Positions 1-9,397 are shown, counted from the first letter of the stretch. The stretch: 64,000 nt of DNA from Betaproteobacteria bacterium (GCA_013298145.1 JAAFJO010000006.1:124001-188000); one strand, 5' to 3'. A program made the numbers and translations. Notes: generated from the sequence alone by a model not told the origin.

Positions 1-321
1 CGCTCAGAGCGCCAGCGTGTCGCTGCAGAACTTCGCTCAACGGGTAGCGCCGACGGCGAACGCATCAAAGCGGAGGCGGATAAGCAAGCGCAGGTGATCC
101 TTGCCGACGCCTACAAGAAAGCGCAAGAACTGCAGGGCCAGGGTGACGCGAAAGCCGCATCAATCTACAGCGCAGCTTACGGACAAAACGCTGAGTTCTA
201 TTCGTTTTATCGCTCACTTGAGGCTTATAAGCAATCGTTTAAGAGCAAGGCCGACGTAATGGTGCTTGATCCAAGCGCTGACTTCTTTAAGTTCTTGAAG
301 CAAGGTTCGCGGGCGAAGTAG
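1..321 (+). CDS. hflC: Protease modulator HflC, C-terminal part (truncated by window start)
   Basis: Frame 1 is open from base 1 (RSERQRVAAELRSTGSADGERIKAEADKQAQVILADAYKKAQELQGQGDAKAASIYSAAYGQNAEFYSFYRSLEAYKQSF...), typical of the HflC C-terminus; the ORF track starts only at 94. Confidence 0.93.
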   Translation, partial: RSERQRVAAELRSTGSADGERIKAEADKQAQVILADAYKKAQELQGQGDAKAASIYSAAYGQNAEFYSFYRSLEAYKQSFKSKADVMVLDPSADFFKFLKQGSRAK

Positions 322-493
322 CGAGAACGGCCACCACAAACCTAGCGAACGTAGGCGGAGACGGCGTGTGGCTGCATTGCGCCGCTCCGCCAGCGACTGG
401 TCGGTTACCGCGCTTGGCGCGGTTAAGCTAGCGCCTTACGTGGGCGCGGCTCATGGACCGCACTTTCTCTCATTAACCGCGCAACCGTACCGT

Positions 494-688
494 ATGTCTG
501 AACTGTTTGCCGCCCTTTGCCTGGTGCTTGTCATCGAAGGCTTGATGCCGTTCCTGGCGCCGAAATCGTGGCGGGAAACGGTAACTAAAGTCGCGCAGTT
601 CAGTGATGGTCAATTGAGAATGGTCGGACTGATTTGCATCGTTGCCGGGTTGGTTTCCTACTGGCTCACAACCCAGTTTCTTGGCTAA
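494..688 (+). CDS. DUF2065 family small membrane protein
   Basis: MSELFAALCLVLVIEGLMPFLAPKSWRETVTKVAQFSDGQLRMVGLICIVAGLVSYWL; DUF2065 proteins commonly follow hflC; internal ATG preferred over the ORF start at 368. Confidence 0.85.
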   Translation: MSELFAALCLVLVIEGLMPFLAPKSWRETVTKVAQFSDGQLRMVGLICIVAGLVSYWLTTQFLG

Positions 689-813
689 AAAATTGCTCAT
701 CAGCCCCTATTCACCAGGGGTAGCGATGAATAAAACGCTAGACCGATATAGGGTATTTTCTCGCGCTCGCCCCAATTCTTCTTAGGGCTCAACATCGAAG
801 GCGATACCTTGCA

Positions 814-1926
814 CTATCTTGTGAGCGTAGCGATGTGTTGCTCGCTCATGTACTCCGCACTTTGCATTTCAGTGAGCCGGGATGCGGTTCGCGCGAATTC
901 GGAAAGCACACGGCGCGTGTCGCCGTCTTTCACCGTCTCATCCACCTTCGAAATGTCAGCGAGCGGCGCAGCTGCACTCATCACGAGCTTCACGCGATGG
1001 TCATAAAGGACATCGACGAGTAACGTGAAGCGTCGAATCACATTCGCATCTTTTGTTCCAAGTAGTGGCACGTTTGAGAGCAACAGCGTGTGATTTGACT
1101 GCGCGAGCTCGAGGTAATCAAGCTGCGAGCGCGGCGTTTCGCAGAGCGCTGCAAAGTCAAACCAGATCACGCCCTCGCCGCGTTTGCGAAGCGCGATGTC
1201 GCGGTCATAAAGCCGGATCGATGTCTCAGCCAGCGTTTTCGTCGCAAGCGCGCTGAATGTGCGCGCGAGCGCAGCCTCTGCGCGGCCATCCAGCGGCGAG
1301 TGATACACGCGATCTTGCTCGAGCGTACGACGGCGGTAATCGATACCGCTATCGACTTCGACCACATCCATCTTCTCCAAAATCAAATCGATCGTCAGCA
1401 CAAAGTTTTGCCGCTGCAGACCGTCGGGATAGAGCTTCGAGGGATGGTAGTTTGACGTCATGACAAACACGATACCGTGATCGAAACAATTCGAAAGCAG
1501 ACGCCCGAGAATCATCGCGTCTGCGATGTCGCTCACGTGAAATTCGTCGAAACAGATGACTCGATACTGCTTGGCAAGCTGCTCGGCCACCGCGACCAGC
1601 GGATCTTCTTCATGCTTGAACTTGCGCAAGTCCTCGTGCACGCTTCGCATGAAGGCATGAAAATGTACGCGTGTCTTGCGGCGAATTTTCGTTGCGCCGT
1701 AAAACGTGTCCATCAACAACGACTTGCCGCGCCCCACGCCGCCGTAGAAGTACACGCTCTTCGGCACTTCCGGCTTCGCAAATACGCGACCGAGCAACGA
1801 CGCCCGTTTTGCCTTGAACGCGGAGAGTTCATCATTCAGTCGCGCCAAACGCTCAGCCGCACGCTGTTGCGCCGCATCTAGCGTGATGCCGCGGTCGGTG
1901 CAGAGTTTTGAGAGGGTGGCTAGCAT
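814..1926 (-). CDS. zapE: ZapE/AFG1-like ATPase
   Basis: 370 aa with Walker A (YGGVGRGKSLLMD) and ICFDEFHVSDIADAMIL, AFG1-type motifs. Confidence 0.9.
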   Translation of the reverse strand: MLATLSKLCTDRGITLDAAQQRAAERLARLNDELSAFKAKRASLLGRVFAKPEVPKSVYFYGGVGRGKSLLMDTFYGATKIRRKTRVHFHAFMRSVHEDLRKFKHEEDPLVAVAEQLAKQYRVICFDEFHVSDIADAMILGRLLSNCFDHGIVFVMTSNYHPSKLYPDGLQRQNFVLTIDLILEKMDVVEVDSGIDYRRRTLEQDRVYHSPLDGRAEAALARTFSALATKTLAETSIRLYDRDIALRKRGEGVIWFDFAALCETPRSQLDYLELAQSNHTLLLSNVPLLGTKDANVIRRFTLLVDVLYDHRVKLVMSAAAPLADISKVDETVKDGDTRRVLSEFARTASRLTEMQSAEYMSEQHIATLTR

Positions 1927-1981
1927 TGATTCAGTTCACTTACTCGCGGATTTTGTGATTGAAGAGCCAACTCAACAATCT

Positions 1982-2011
1982 GTCATCCCCGCGAAGGCGG
2001 GGACCCAGACC
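1982..2011 (+). repeat. Family A palindromic repeat (GTCATCCCCGCGAAGGCGGGGACCCAGACC)
   Basis: Same 30-mer at 23541-23570; near-identical copy at 2369-2398; inverted copies at 2442-2471 and 23666-23695. Confidence 0.93.
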
Positions 2012-2345
2012 GGGACGTTTGCGCCTCAGACGGTAAGATTTGATTCGAACCCAGAATGTCATCGCCTAAATCCCGCCAATCGGGATTCATCGATTCAATC
2101 AGACGCAACTTCCAAATCCGATTCCACTTCTTGATTTGGTTCTCGCGCATGATCGCGCCTTCTATGGCTTCGCCAGATTCGTACCAAACAAGCAGCTTTG
2201 TTCCGTACTCTTTTGAGAACCCCTCGAACGCGCCATTTATGTGTTGCCAGACGCGCTGCTCGAGATTCGAAGTAACGCCCGTATAGAGCGTGCCGTTACG
2301 TTTGCTCGCCATGATGTACACGGCACGATTGAGTTCGCGCATCAA
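1983..2345 (-). CDS. GIY-YIG domain endonuclease-like protein
   Basis: AVYIMASKRNGTLYTGVTSNLEQRVWQHINGAFEGFSKEYGTKLLVWYES is a classic short GIY-YIG; C-terminus and stop codon lie inside a palindromic repeat. Confidence 0.85.
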   Translation of the reverse strand: MMRELNRAVYIMASKRNGTLYTGVTSNLEQRVWQHINGAFEGFSKEYGTKLLVWYESGEAIEGAIMRENQIKKWNRIWKLRLIESMNPDWRDLGDDILGSNQILPSEAQTSRSGSPPSRG

Positions 2346-2368
2346 CGAGATCCAAATAGCCTATCTTT

Positions 2369-2471
2369 GTCATTCCCGCGAAGGCGGGAACCCAGACCCA
2401 GCGGCAACAAGCTGCTCACTACAGTCGAGTCAAATACTCTCGGTCTGGGTCCCCGCCTTCGCGGGGATGAC
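2369..2471. repeat. Family A inverted pair of repeats
   Basis: GTCATTCCCGCGAAGGCGGGAACCCAGACC at 2369-2398 and GGTCTGGGTCCCCGCCTTCGCGGGGATGAC at 2442-2471. Confidence 0.93.
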
Positions 2472-2500
2472 GGCAGTGAGGCACTCCTCAATCACGCAAA

Positions 2501-3931
2501 CTAGAAATTCAACGTCCGCTTATCCACTGCCAACGCCGCTTCTTTCGTCGCCTCAGAAAGCGTTGGATGCGCGTGGCAAATCCGCGCGATGTCCTCCGAT
2601 GACGCGCCGAATTCCATCGCCATCACGCCTTCAGCGATCAACTCAGAGACCACCGGGCCGACCGCGTGCATGCCGAGCACTTTGTCGGTTTTCGCATCGG
2701 CCAAAATTTTCACCATGCCATCGGTATTACCCAGCGCGCGCGCGCGACCGTTTGCCATGAAGGGGAACGAACCCGCTTTGTACGCAACGCCTTCGGCATT
2801 CAATTGCTGTTCGGTTTTGCCGACCCATGCGATTTCGGGCGACGTGTAAATCACCCACGGAACACAGTTGAAATCGATGTGCGGATGCTGGCCCGCGATG
2901 CGCTCGGCGACCGCAACGCCCTCTTCTTCGGCCTTGTGCGCGAGCATCGGCCCGCGCACCACATCGCCCACCGCCCAAACGTTCGCTTGGCTTGCTTTGC
3001 AATCTTCATCGACCACGATAAAGCCACGCTCATCGAGCTTGATGCCAGCGGCTTCCGCGTTCAACCCGATTGTGTTTGGCACGCGGCCAATCGATACGAT
3101 CAACTTGTCGAATATTGCGGTTTCCGCTTTGCCGTCAGCTGTCGTGTATTCGACGGTCACATCGTTTTTGCCGGGTTTGATCGCGCCAACTTTAACGCCG
3201 AGCGAAATGTTCAAGCCTTGCTTCTTGAATAGCTTCACTGCTTCTTTCGCGATCTGTTCATCAACCGCGCCCAGGAATGTCGGCAAGCCTTCGAGCACAG
3301 TCACATCCGCGCCGAGGCGACGCCAGACCGAACCCATCTCCAATCCGATCACGCCCGCACCGATCACGCCAAGTTTCTTCGGCACATCGCCAATACGCAA
3401 CGCGCCGTCGTTCGAAAGAATCAGCTTCTCGTCGAAGGCAGCGCCCGGGAGTGCGCGTGCATTTGAACCCGTCGCGATGATGACGTGCTTCGCCGTAATC
3501 GACGTTGCGGCGGGGTCAGAGACTTTGATTTCGTAAACACCCTCTTTCGCCGCGCCCGCAAACGAACCGCGACCGTGAAAGAACGTCACCTTGTTCTTTT
3601 TGAACAGATACAAGATGCCATCGTTGTTTTGCTTTACGACCGTATCTTTGCGCGCGAGCATCTTGGCGACATCCATCGATGCGCCCTTCACGGTGATGCC
3701 GTGATCCGCGAAATGATGCAACGCGTGTTCATAGTGCTCGGACGACTGCAACAGCGCCTTCGACGGAATGCACCCGACGTTCGTACACGTGCCGCCAGGC
3801 GCGGGCCCGCCCTTCGCGTTCTTCCATTCGTCGATACAAGCAACTCTAAACCCGAGCTGCGCCGCGCGAATCGCCGCCACATAGCCGCCAGGGCCACCAC
3901 CAATTACTACTACGTCAAATGATTCACTCAT
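2501..3931 (-). CDS. lpd: Dihydrolipoyl dehydrogenase (2-oxoglutarate dehydrogenase E3)
   Basis: SFDVVVIGGGPGGYVAAIRAAQLG, GGTCTNVGCIPSKALL redox motif, HAHPTLSE C-terminus; downstream of sucAB. Confidence 0.95.
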   Translation of the reverse strand: MSESFDVVVIGGGPGGYVAAIRAAQLGFRVACIDEWKNAKGGPAPGGTCTNVGCIPSKALLQSSEHYEHALHHFADHGITVKGASMDVAKMLARKDTVVKQNNDGILYLFKKNKVTFFHGRGSFAGAAKEGVYEIKVSDPAATSITAKHVIIATGSNARALPGAAFDEKLILSNDGALRIGDVPKKLGVIGAGVIGLEMGSVWRRLGADVTVLEGLPTFLGAVDEQIAKEAVKLFKKQGLNISLGVKVGAIKPGKNDVTVEYTTADGKAETAIFDKLIVSIGRVPNTIGLNAEAAGIKLDERGFIVVDEDCKASQANVWAVGDVVRGPMLAHKAEEEGVAVAERIAGQHPHIDFNCVPWVIYTSPEIAWVGKTEQQLNAEGVAYKAGSFPFMANGRARALGNTDGMVKILADAKTDKVLGMHAVGPVVSELIAEGVMAMEFGASSEDIARICHAHPTLSEATKEAALAVDKRTLNF

Positions 3932-4108
3932 TCAATTCACCTTCAATTTCACAAGTTCACCGTTGCGTTGAACGATGAGATAAGTATCCGTCTGTTTCGC
4001 GAGCGCCTGCGCGCGCAGGAACGCGCGTTCAAGCGCTGCGGGGAGATTGCGCAAGTCAGCGGACTTCGCTTCAGACAACGGTTTTACGGCAGTACGAATC
4101 ATGCTCAT
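3932..4108 (-). CDS. Small ORF (58 aa), possible partner of the zeta-like kinase; absent from the ORF track
   Basis: Manual translation MSMIRTAVKPLSEAKSADLRNLPAALERAFLRAQALAKQTDTYLIVQRNGELVKLKVN*; ATG overlaps the upstream gene stop (ATGA), and its stop directly abuts the lpd ATG. Confidence 0.7.
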   Translation of the reverse strand: MSMIRTAVKPLSEAKSADLRNLPAALERAFLRAQALAKQTDTYLIVQRNGELVKLKVN

Positions 4109-4629
4109 GTTCGTTCACTCCAATCCAAAACTTCGTAAGGCGACTTCGAGGTATCAATCAATGTCCATGCGTCAACAAGCGACTTGTAGACTTCTCCAAA
4201 GTGTTTCAGCCCTGACGTATATCGGCGAGAAATGACTTCCTTCGGAATGTTATGCCCGCCCTGACGCACTCGCTGTGCCACACGTTCGATCGCATATTCA
4301 ACTGAGGGAACGGTGAGAAAAAACAGTTCAACTCGATAGCCGAGCTTACGCCACTCAGGGATCATGCGCGCATAACCGCGTCCACTCAACGTCGTTTCGA
4401 ACGCGAAACTCACTTCTTTCTTTACCTGCTCGTCGATGAGATTGAGCATTAGTCGCCCCGCAGCAATTGCGGCGCTCTCCGGCGCGAAAGGTGAAATCCC
4501 TTGAGCAATTAAATCGGCGTTAATAAAGGTCGGGCAGCTTGCTTCAAGCGGCAAAAACTCCCTCGCGAACGTCGTCTTGCCAGAACCATTCGGTCCGGCA
4601 ATGATGATGATTTTCTTGCCCTCGTTCAC
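4105..4629 (-). CDS. Zeta toxin-like / AAA family P-loop kinase
   Basis: IIIIAGPNGSGKTTFAREFLP Walker A, FINADLIAQGISPF, FAFETTLSGRGYA; zeta-toxin-like organisation; GTG start. Confidence 0.8.
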   Translation of the reverse strand: MNEGKKIIIIAGPNGSGKTTFAREFLPLEASCPTFINADLIAQGISPFAPESAAIAAGRLMLNLIDEQVKKEVSFAFETTLSGRGYARMIPEWRKLGYRVELFFLTVPSVEYAIERVAQRVRQGGHNIPKEVISRRYTSGLKHFGEVYKSLVDAWTLIDTSKSPYEVLDWSERT

Positions 4630-4685
4630 GCGACCACATAGCCACCGGGGCCGCCACCAATTACTACAACGTCAAATTGATCCAT
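4626..4685 (-). pseudogene. Remnant of lpd 5' end (19 codons), possible leader peptide of the zeta-like gene
   Basis: MDQFDVVVIGGGPGGYVVA* duplicates the Lpd N-terminus; stop TGA overlaps the GTG start of the kinase gene (GTGA). Confidence 0.8.
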
Positions 4686-4723
4686 CGTTTGTTCCTATCG
4701 CCGATCAAGCGATTCTTCTTTAG

Positions 4724-4791
4724 TAGGCTGGATTCTCAAACCCAGCATGTTCGTTCCCGCCGCACATTGCTGGGTTTGACAACCCAGCCTA
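4724..4791. repeat. Family C palindromic element (TAGGCTGG...TCAAACCCAGC / GCTGGGTTTGACAACCCAGCCTA)
   Basis: Imperfect arms 4724-4749 and 4765-4791. Confidence 0.85.
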
Positions 4792-4858
4792 TTCGCTACT
4801 CGCTACGTCAAATTGATCCATGTTTATTTCCTATCGCCAATCAGGCGACTCATCGTCC

Positions 4859-4929
4859 GTAGGGTGGGCACCCCGTGCCCACCAATTCGTCAATCAACAG
4901 TGATCGTGGGCACGGGGCGCCCACCCTAC
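4859..4929. repeat. Family B palindromic element (GTAGGGTGGGCACCCCGTGCCCACC...GTGGGCACGGGGCGCCCACCCTAC)
   Basis: Long inverted arms; related copy at 18195-18264. Confidence 0.9.
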
Positions 4930-5246
4930 TTGATGTCACGCACATTCGCGAACACCCAAATCGCAATGGTTGTCACCGCGCACGTTGTCCCAAGAATTCG
5001 GCTGAGAACCCTTCTTCCATCACGAAACTGCAAGTAGGCGAAAACGCCGAGTGAAGTTGCAACAAGAGAAGGCACGCCATAAACGGTCGGCGCAAATGCA
5101 ACGTACATTCCGGCAAAACTTGAATCCGCGACAGTCTTTGACCACCTTTCCGCTTCTACGCAACCCGGGCAAAACGCGTTGAATAGAAAGAAAATGAACG
5201 CCACAGCCGCAACTACAAATGCGCGCGAATGCGGCATCTGGCTCAT
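4926..5246 (-). CDS. Small hypothetical membrane protein
   Basis: 106 aa with several hydrophobic stretches; ATG overlaps the sucB stop (ATGA). Confidence 0.55.
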   Translation of the reverse strand: MSQMPHSRAFVVAAVAFIFFLFNAFCPGCVEAERWSKTVADSSFAGMYVAFAPTVYGVPSLVATSLGVFAYLQFRDGRRVLSRILGTTCAVTTIAIWVFANVRDIK

Positions 5247-6457
5247 CAGAGATCCAACAACAACCGCGCCGGATCCTCCAAAGCATCCTTCATCGCAACC
5301 AACGACAACACCGCTTCGCGTCCGTCGATGATGCGATGGTCGTAGCTCATGGCTAAGTAGTTCATTGGGCGAACGACGACTTGGCCGTTTTCAACAACCG
5401 CCCGGTCTTTCGTAGCGTGAACGCCAAGAATCGCCGACTGCGGCGGATTGATGATCGGTGTGGAGAGCATCGATCCGAACACGCCACCATTCGAAATGGT
5501 GAACGTGCCCCCAGTCAATTCCTCGATGCCGAGTTTGCCTTCGCCCGCGCGCTTACCGAAATCCGCGATTTGCTTTTCGATATCAGCAATGCTCATTTGA
5601 TCGACGTCGCGCAGGATCGGAACGACCAAGCCACGCGGAGAGCCGACAGCGATGCCGATGTCGTAGTAGCCGTGATAAACGATGTCGTTGCCGTCCACCG
5701 ATGCGTTAACGACAGGATACTGTTTGAGCGCATGCACTGCGGCTTTCACGAAGAAGCTCATGAAGCCCAACTTCACGCCGTGCACTTTTTCAAACTTATC
5801 CTTGTACGTGTTGCGCAGATCGATCACAGGCTTCATGTTGACTTCGTTGAACGTCGTCAAAATGGCCGCGGTCGATTGGCTCTGAACGAGACGCTCGGCC
5901 ACGCGTGCGCGCAAACGGGTCATCGGTACGCGCTGCTCAGGGCGATTGCCGAGCGGCACGTTGACCGGCGGCGCAAACACGGGCGCGGCCGGCTTTGCAG
6001 CGGGCGCGGGTGCAGGCTTCGCCTCAGTTGCAGCAATCACGTCGCCCTTGGTGATGCGATCACCCCGACCCGTGCCTTGCACACTCGCTGGATCGATGCC
6101 TTGCTCAGCCATCATCTTCTTCGCAGCCGGTAGCGCTCCAGCCCCAGCGGGTGCGGCTGGGGTAGCGGCGGGCGCTGGGGCTGCAGCGGCGGCGGCAGGT
6201 GCCGCTGCGCCCGCCTTCGCCTCTGTATCAATCACACCGAGCACGAGGCCCGAGGTCACCGTCGCACCGGCTTGCACTTTGATTTCAACCAACACGCCAT
6301 CTCCTTGCGCGGGTGTTTCGAGCACGACTTTGTCCGTTTCAATGTCGCACAAATTTTGGTCGCGCTTCACGGCCTGTCCCGGCTTTACATGCCACGCCGC
6401 GAGCGTGCCTTCAGGAGTACCTTCGGCGAGTTGGGGGACTTTGACTTCGATCAACAT
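5246..6457 (-). CDS. sucB: Dihydrolipoyllysine succinyltransferase (2-oxoglutarate dehydrogenase E2)
   Basis: N-terminal lipoyl domain ([11 protein letters not shown]), Ala/Pro linker, catalytic [14 protein letters not shown]. Confidence 0.95.
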   Translation of the reverse strand: MLIEVKVPQLAEGTPEGTLAAWHVKPGQAVKRDQNLCDIETDKVVLETPAQGDGVLVEIKVQAGATVTSGLVLGVIDTEAKAGAAAPAAAAAAPAPAATPAAPAGAGALPAAKKMMAEQGIDPASVQGTGRGDRITKGDVIAATEAKPAPAPAAKPAAPVFAPPVNVPLGNRPEQRVPMTRLRARVAERLVQSQSTAAILTTFNEVNMKPVIDLRNTYKDKFEKVHGVKLGFMSFFVKAAVHALKQYPVVNASVDGNDIVYHGYYDIGIAVGSPRGLVVPILRDVDQMSIADIEKQIADFGKRAGEGKLGIEELTGGTFTISNGGVFGSMLSTPIINPPQSAILGVHATKDRAVVENGQVVVRPMNYLAMSYDHRIIDGREAVLSLVAMKDALEDPARLLLDL

Positions 6458-6487
6458 GATGTCTTCGCTTTTCGTTTGTTCTTTGTA

Positions 6488-6550
6488 GGGTGCGATCCCA
6501 TCGCACCGTCTGTCTCTTCAAATCGGGAATGGCGCGATGGGATCGCACCC
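6488..6550. repeat. Family D palindromic element (perfect 17-bp arms GGGTGCGATCCCATCGC / GCGATGGGATCGCACCC)
   Basis: Arms at 6488-6504 and 6534-6550. Confidence 0.92.
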
Positions 6551-6559
6551 AACGTTTGA

Positions 6560-9397
6560 CTACAAATTGGTGAGCATCTGCCCGGTGCCTAGATTCGACG
6601 AGAACGCGCTTTCGACCAGTGCGTTCTGCTGCTTGGTGTGCCAGCTCAAATAGCCCACAGCAGGCGATGCGCTCACGCTCCGACCTGCGTAGAGCAGCAC
6701 TTGCTCGGGCTTGATGTCGGTGCGGAAATACGCCATCAAGCGATACCACGCGCCTTGGTTTTGCGGCTCTTCTTGACACCACACGATCTCTTGCGCGTTC
6801 GGGAATTTCTTTAGCTGCGCCTTGAAGTCTTCGTGCGGGAACGGATACTGCTGCTCCAATCGAATGATCGCGACATCTTTCAAGTCTGCTTTGCGGCGAT
6901 AGTCCAGCAGGTCGTAATAAACCTTGCCCGAGCACACGATGACGCGTTTCACATTCTTTGCGACGATTTTGTCGGTTTCACCGATCACCGGCTGGAACGC
7001 GCCATCGGCCAATTCTTCGAGTGAACTCACCGCTTCTTTGTGTCGCAACAACGACTTCGGCGTCATCACGATCAACGGCTTACGGAAATTGCGCTTCATC
7101 TGGCGGCGCAGCATGTGATAGCACTGCGCAGGCGTGGACGGCACAACCACTTGCATGTTGTGCTCCGCGCAGAGCTGCAAGAAGCGCTCAGGACGTGCGG
7201 AGGAATGCTCTGGGCCTTGGCCCTCGTAGCCATGCGGAAGCAATAACGTGAGGCCGCACACGCGCCCCCACTTCACTTCGCCAGAGCTAATGAATTGGTC
7301 GATTACGACTTGCGCGCCGTTCGCGAAATCGCCGAACTGCGCTTCCCAGATTACGAGTTGCGTCGGCTCAGACGTTGAATAGCCGTACTCAAAACCAAGT
7401 ACCGCCTCTTCCGAAAGAATCGAATCAATAACGACGAAATCGCCTTGCTTCTCACCGATGTTTTGCAGCGGGATGTAGCTGCCACTGTCCCAGCGCTCAC
7501 GATTTTGATCATGGAACACGGCGTGGCGATGCGAAAACGTACCGCGTCCACAGTCTTCGCCGGACAGGCGAACGCCGATGCCCTCATTGACGATCGTTGC
7601 GTAGGCAAGGTTTTCTGCCATGCCCCAATCGAGCATCTGATCGCCCTCAGCCATCGCCTTGCGGTCAGAAATCACTTTGTCAACGCGCGAGTGAACTTTG
7701 AAACCCTTAGGCAAAGTCACGAGTTTTTGCGCGAGCGCTTTAAGTGTTGCCATCGGCACAGTGGTGTCGGCTTTTTCGTCCCACGTACGATTTTTGAAGA
7801 CTGACCAATCTTGCTGATAAGGCGCAACGTAGTTGGCCATGATCGATTTATTGGTGTTCGTGCCCTTATCCATTGCCGCACGATAAATCGCGACCATTTC
7901 GTCCGCTTCATTGGCGGTAATCACGCCTTGCGCTGTCAAGGCGTCGGCGTACAGCTTACGCGTACCTGGATGCTGCTGAATCTTTTTGTACATCAGCGGC
8001 TGAGTCACCATCGGCTCGTCTTGCTCGTTGTGACCGAGTCGACGGAAACACACGAGATCAATGAATACGTCTTTGTGGAAGATGGTGCGATAGTCAACGG
8101 CAAGCTCTGCGATGAACAAACACGCCTCGGGATCATCCGCATTCACGTGGAAGATCGGCACTTCGGCCATCTTCGCGATATCGGTGCAGTAAAGCGAAGA
8201 GCGCACGTCACGCGGATCGCTTGTGGTGAAACCGATTTGGTTATTGATCACGATGTGAACTGTGCCGCCCGTACCGTAATGACGCGTTTGCGAAAGCGCC
8301 AAGGTTTCTTGCACAACGCCTTGTCCTGCAACGGCTGCGTCGCCATGAAGCAGGATACCGAGAACCTGCTTTCCGGTCGTGTCGCCCCGACGACGCTGGC
8401 GCGCGCGGACTGAACCTGTCACCACAGGGTTCACGATTTCCAGATGCGACGGGTTGAATGCGAGCGTAATGTGCATCGGGCCGCCCGGCGTCATGATGTC
8501 GCTCGAGAAACCTTTGTGATACTTCACGTCACCCGCCGAAAGCGTGGTGTCGTATTTACCTTCGAACTCAGCGAAAAGCTCAGCGGGCTGCTTGCCAAAT
8601 GTGTTGACCAACACGCCCAAGCGCCCGCGATGCGCCATCCCAATCACGCTTTCCTGCACGCCCGCAGCACCTGCTTTTTGCAGAACGTGATCAAGCAACG
8701 GGATCACCGTATCACCACCTTCGCCAGAGAAGCGTTTTTGGCCCATGTACTTGGTGTGCAGATAGCGCTCAAGGCCTTCGGCGGCGGTAAGGCGCTCAAG
8801 CAAATGCTTTTTGTCTGCGGCGGAGTAGTTCGGGCGCAGGCGCGAATTTTCGATGCGCGCGCGGAGCCACTCCCGCTCGTCTTCGTTCGCCATGTACATG
8901 TACTCAACCGAGACTGAGCGGCAGTAAATGTCTCGGAGTGTCGCGATGATGTCTTTCAACTTCGCACGCGTGGTGCCGTTCACAGGAAGCAATCCCGTGG
9001 CGAATTCGGTTTCCAGATCGGAATCCGCCAAGCCATAGTGCTTGTGATCAAGCTCCTTGATGTGCGGCACTTCCTGGCGCTTCAACGGATCGATGTCAGC
9101 GATCCGACCGCCAACGAAACGATACGCATGGATGAGCTTCATCACACCGAGCTGCTTATCCATCAGCGCTGCGTCGATGCTTGCTACGGCAGATTTTCGC
9201 GACTTCGCAAGCGCTGCAAACTGATCGATCACGGGCTGATGCGCCACGTCTGCACTACCTGCGCGCATCGCGTCGAAGTAGTCACGCCACTTTGGATTGA
9301 CTGAGGCAGGGTCAGCCAGATAATTTTCGTACTGCTCTTCGATATACGGCATGTTGCCGCCGAAGATCGTGGAGGTTTGTTGAAGTTGTTCCATCAT
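6560..9397 (-). CDS. sucA: 2-oxoglutarate dehydrogenase E1
   Basis: 945 aa; IGMAHRGRLGVL, HGDAAVAGQGVVQE, RLGHNEQDEP, WEAQFGDFANGAQVVIDQF. Confidence 0.97.
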   Translation of the reverse strand: MMEQLQQTSTIFGGNMPYIEEQYENYLADPASVNPKWRDYFDAMRAGSADVAHQPVIDQFAALAKSRKSAVASIDAALMDKQLGVMKLIHAYRFVGGRIADIDPLKRQEVPHIKELDHKHYGLADSDLETEFATGLLPVNGTTRAKLKDIIATLRDIYCRSVSVEYMYMANEDEREWLRARIENSRLRPNYSAADKKHLLERLTAAEGLERYLHTKYMGQKRFSGEGGDTVIPLLDHVLQKAGAAGVQESVIGMAHRGRLGVLVNTFGKQPAELFAEFEGKYDTTLSAGDVKYHKGFSSDIMTPGGPMHITLAFNPSHLEIVNPVVTGSVRARQRRRGDTTGKQVLGILLHGDAAVAGQGVVQETLALSQTRHYGTGGTVHIVINNQIGFTTSDPRDVRSSLYCTDIAKMAEVPIFHVNADDPEACLFIAELAVDYRTIFHKDVFIDLVCFRRLGHNEQDEPMVTQPLMYKKIQQHPGTRKLYADALTAQGVITANEADEMVAIYRAAMDKGTNTNKSIMANYVAPYQQDWSVFKNRTWDEKADTTVPMATLKALAQKLVTLPKGFKVHSRVDKVISDRKAMAEGDQMLDWGMAENLAYATIVNEGIGVRLSGEDCGRGTFSHRHAVFHDQNRERWDSGSYIPLQNIGEKQGDFVVIDSILSEEAVLGFEYGYSTSEPTQLVIWEAQFGDFANGAQVVIDQFISSGEVKWGRVCGLTLLLPHGYEGQGPEHSSARPERFLQLCAEHNMQVVVPSTPAQCYHMLRRQMKRNFRKPLIVMTPKSLLRHKEAVSSLEELADGAFQPVIGETDKIVAKNVKRVIVCSGKVYYDLLDYRRKADLKDVAIIRLEQQYPFPHEDFKAQLKKFPNAQEIVWCQEEPQNQGAWYRLMAYFRTDIKPEQVLLYAGRSVSASPAVGYLSWHTKQQNALVESAFSSNLGTGQMLTNL

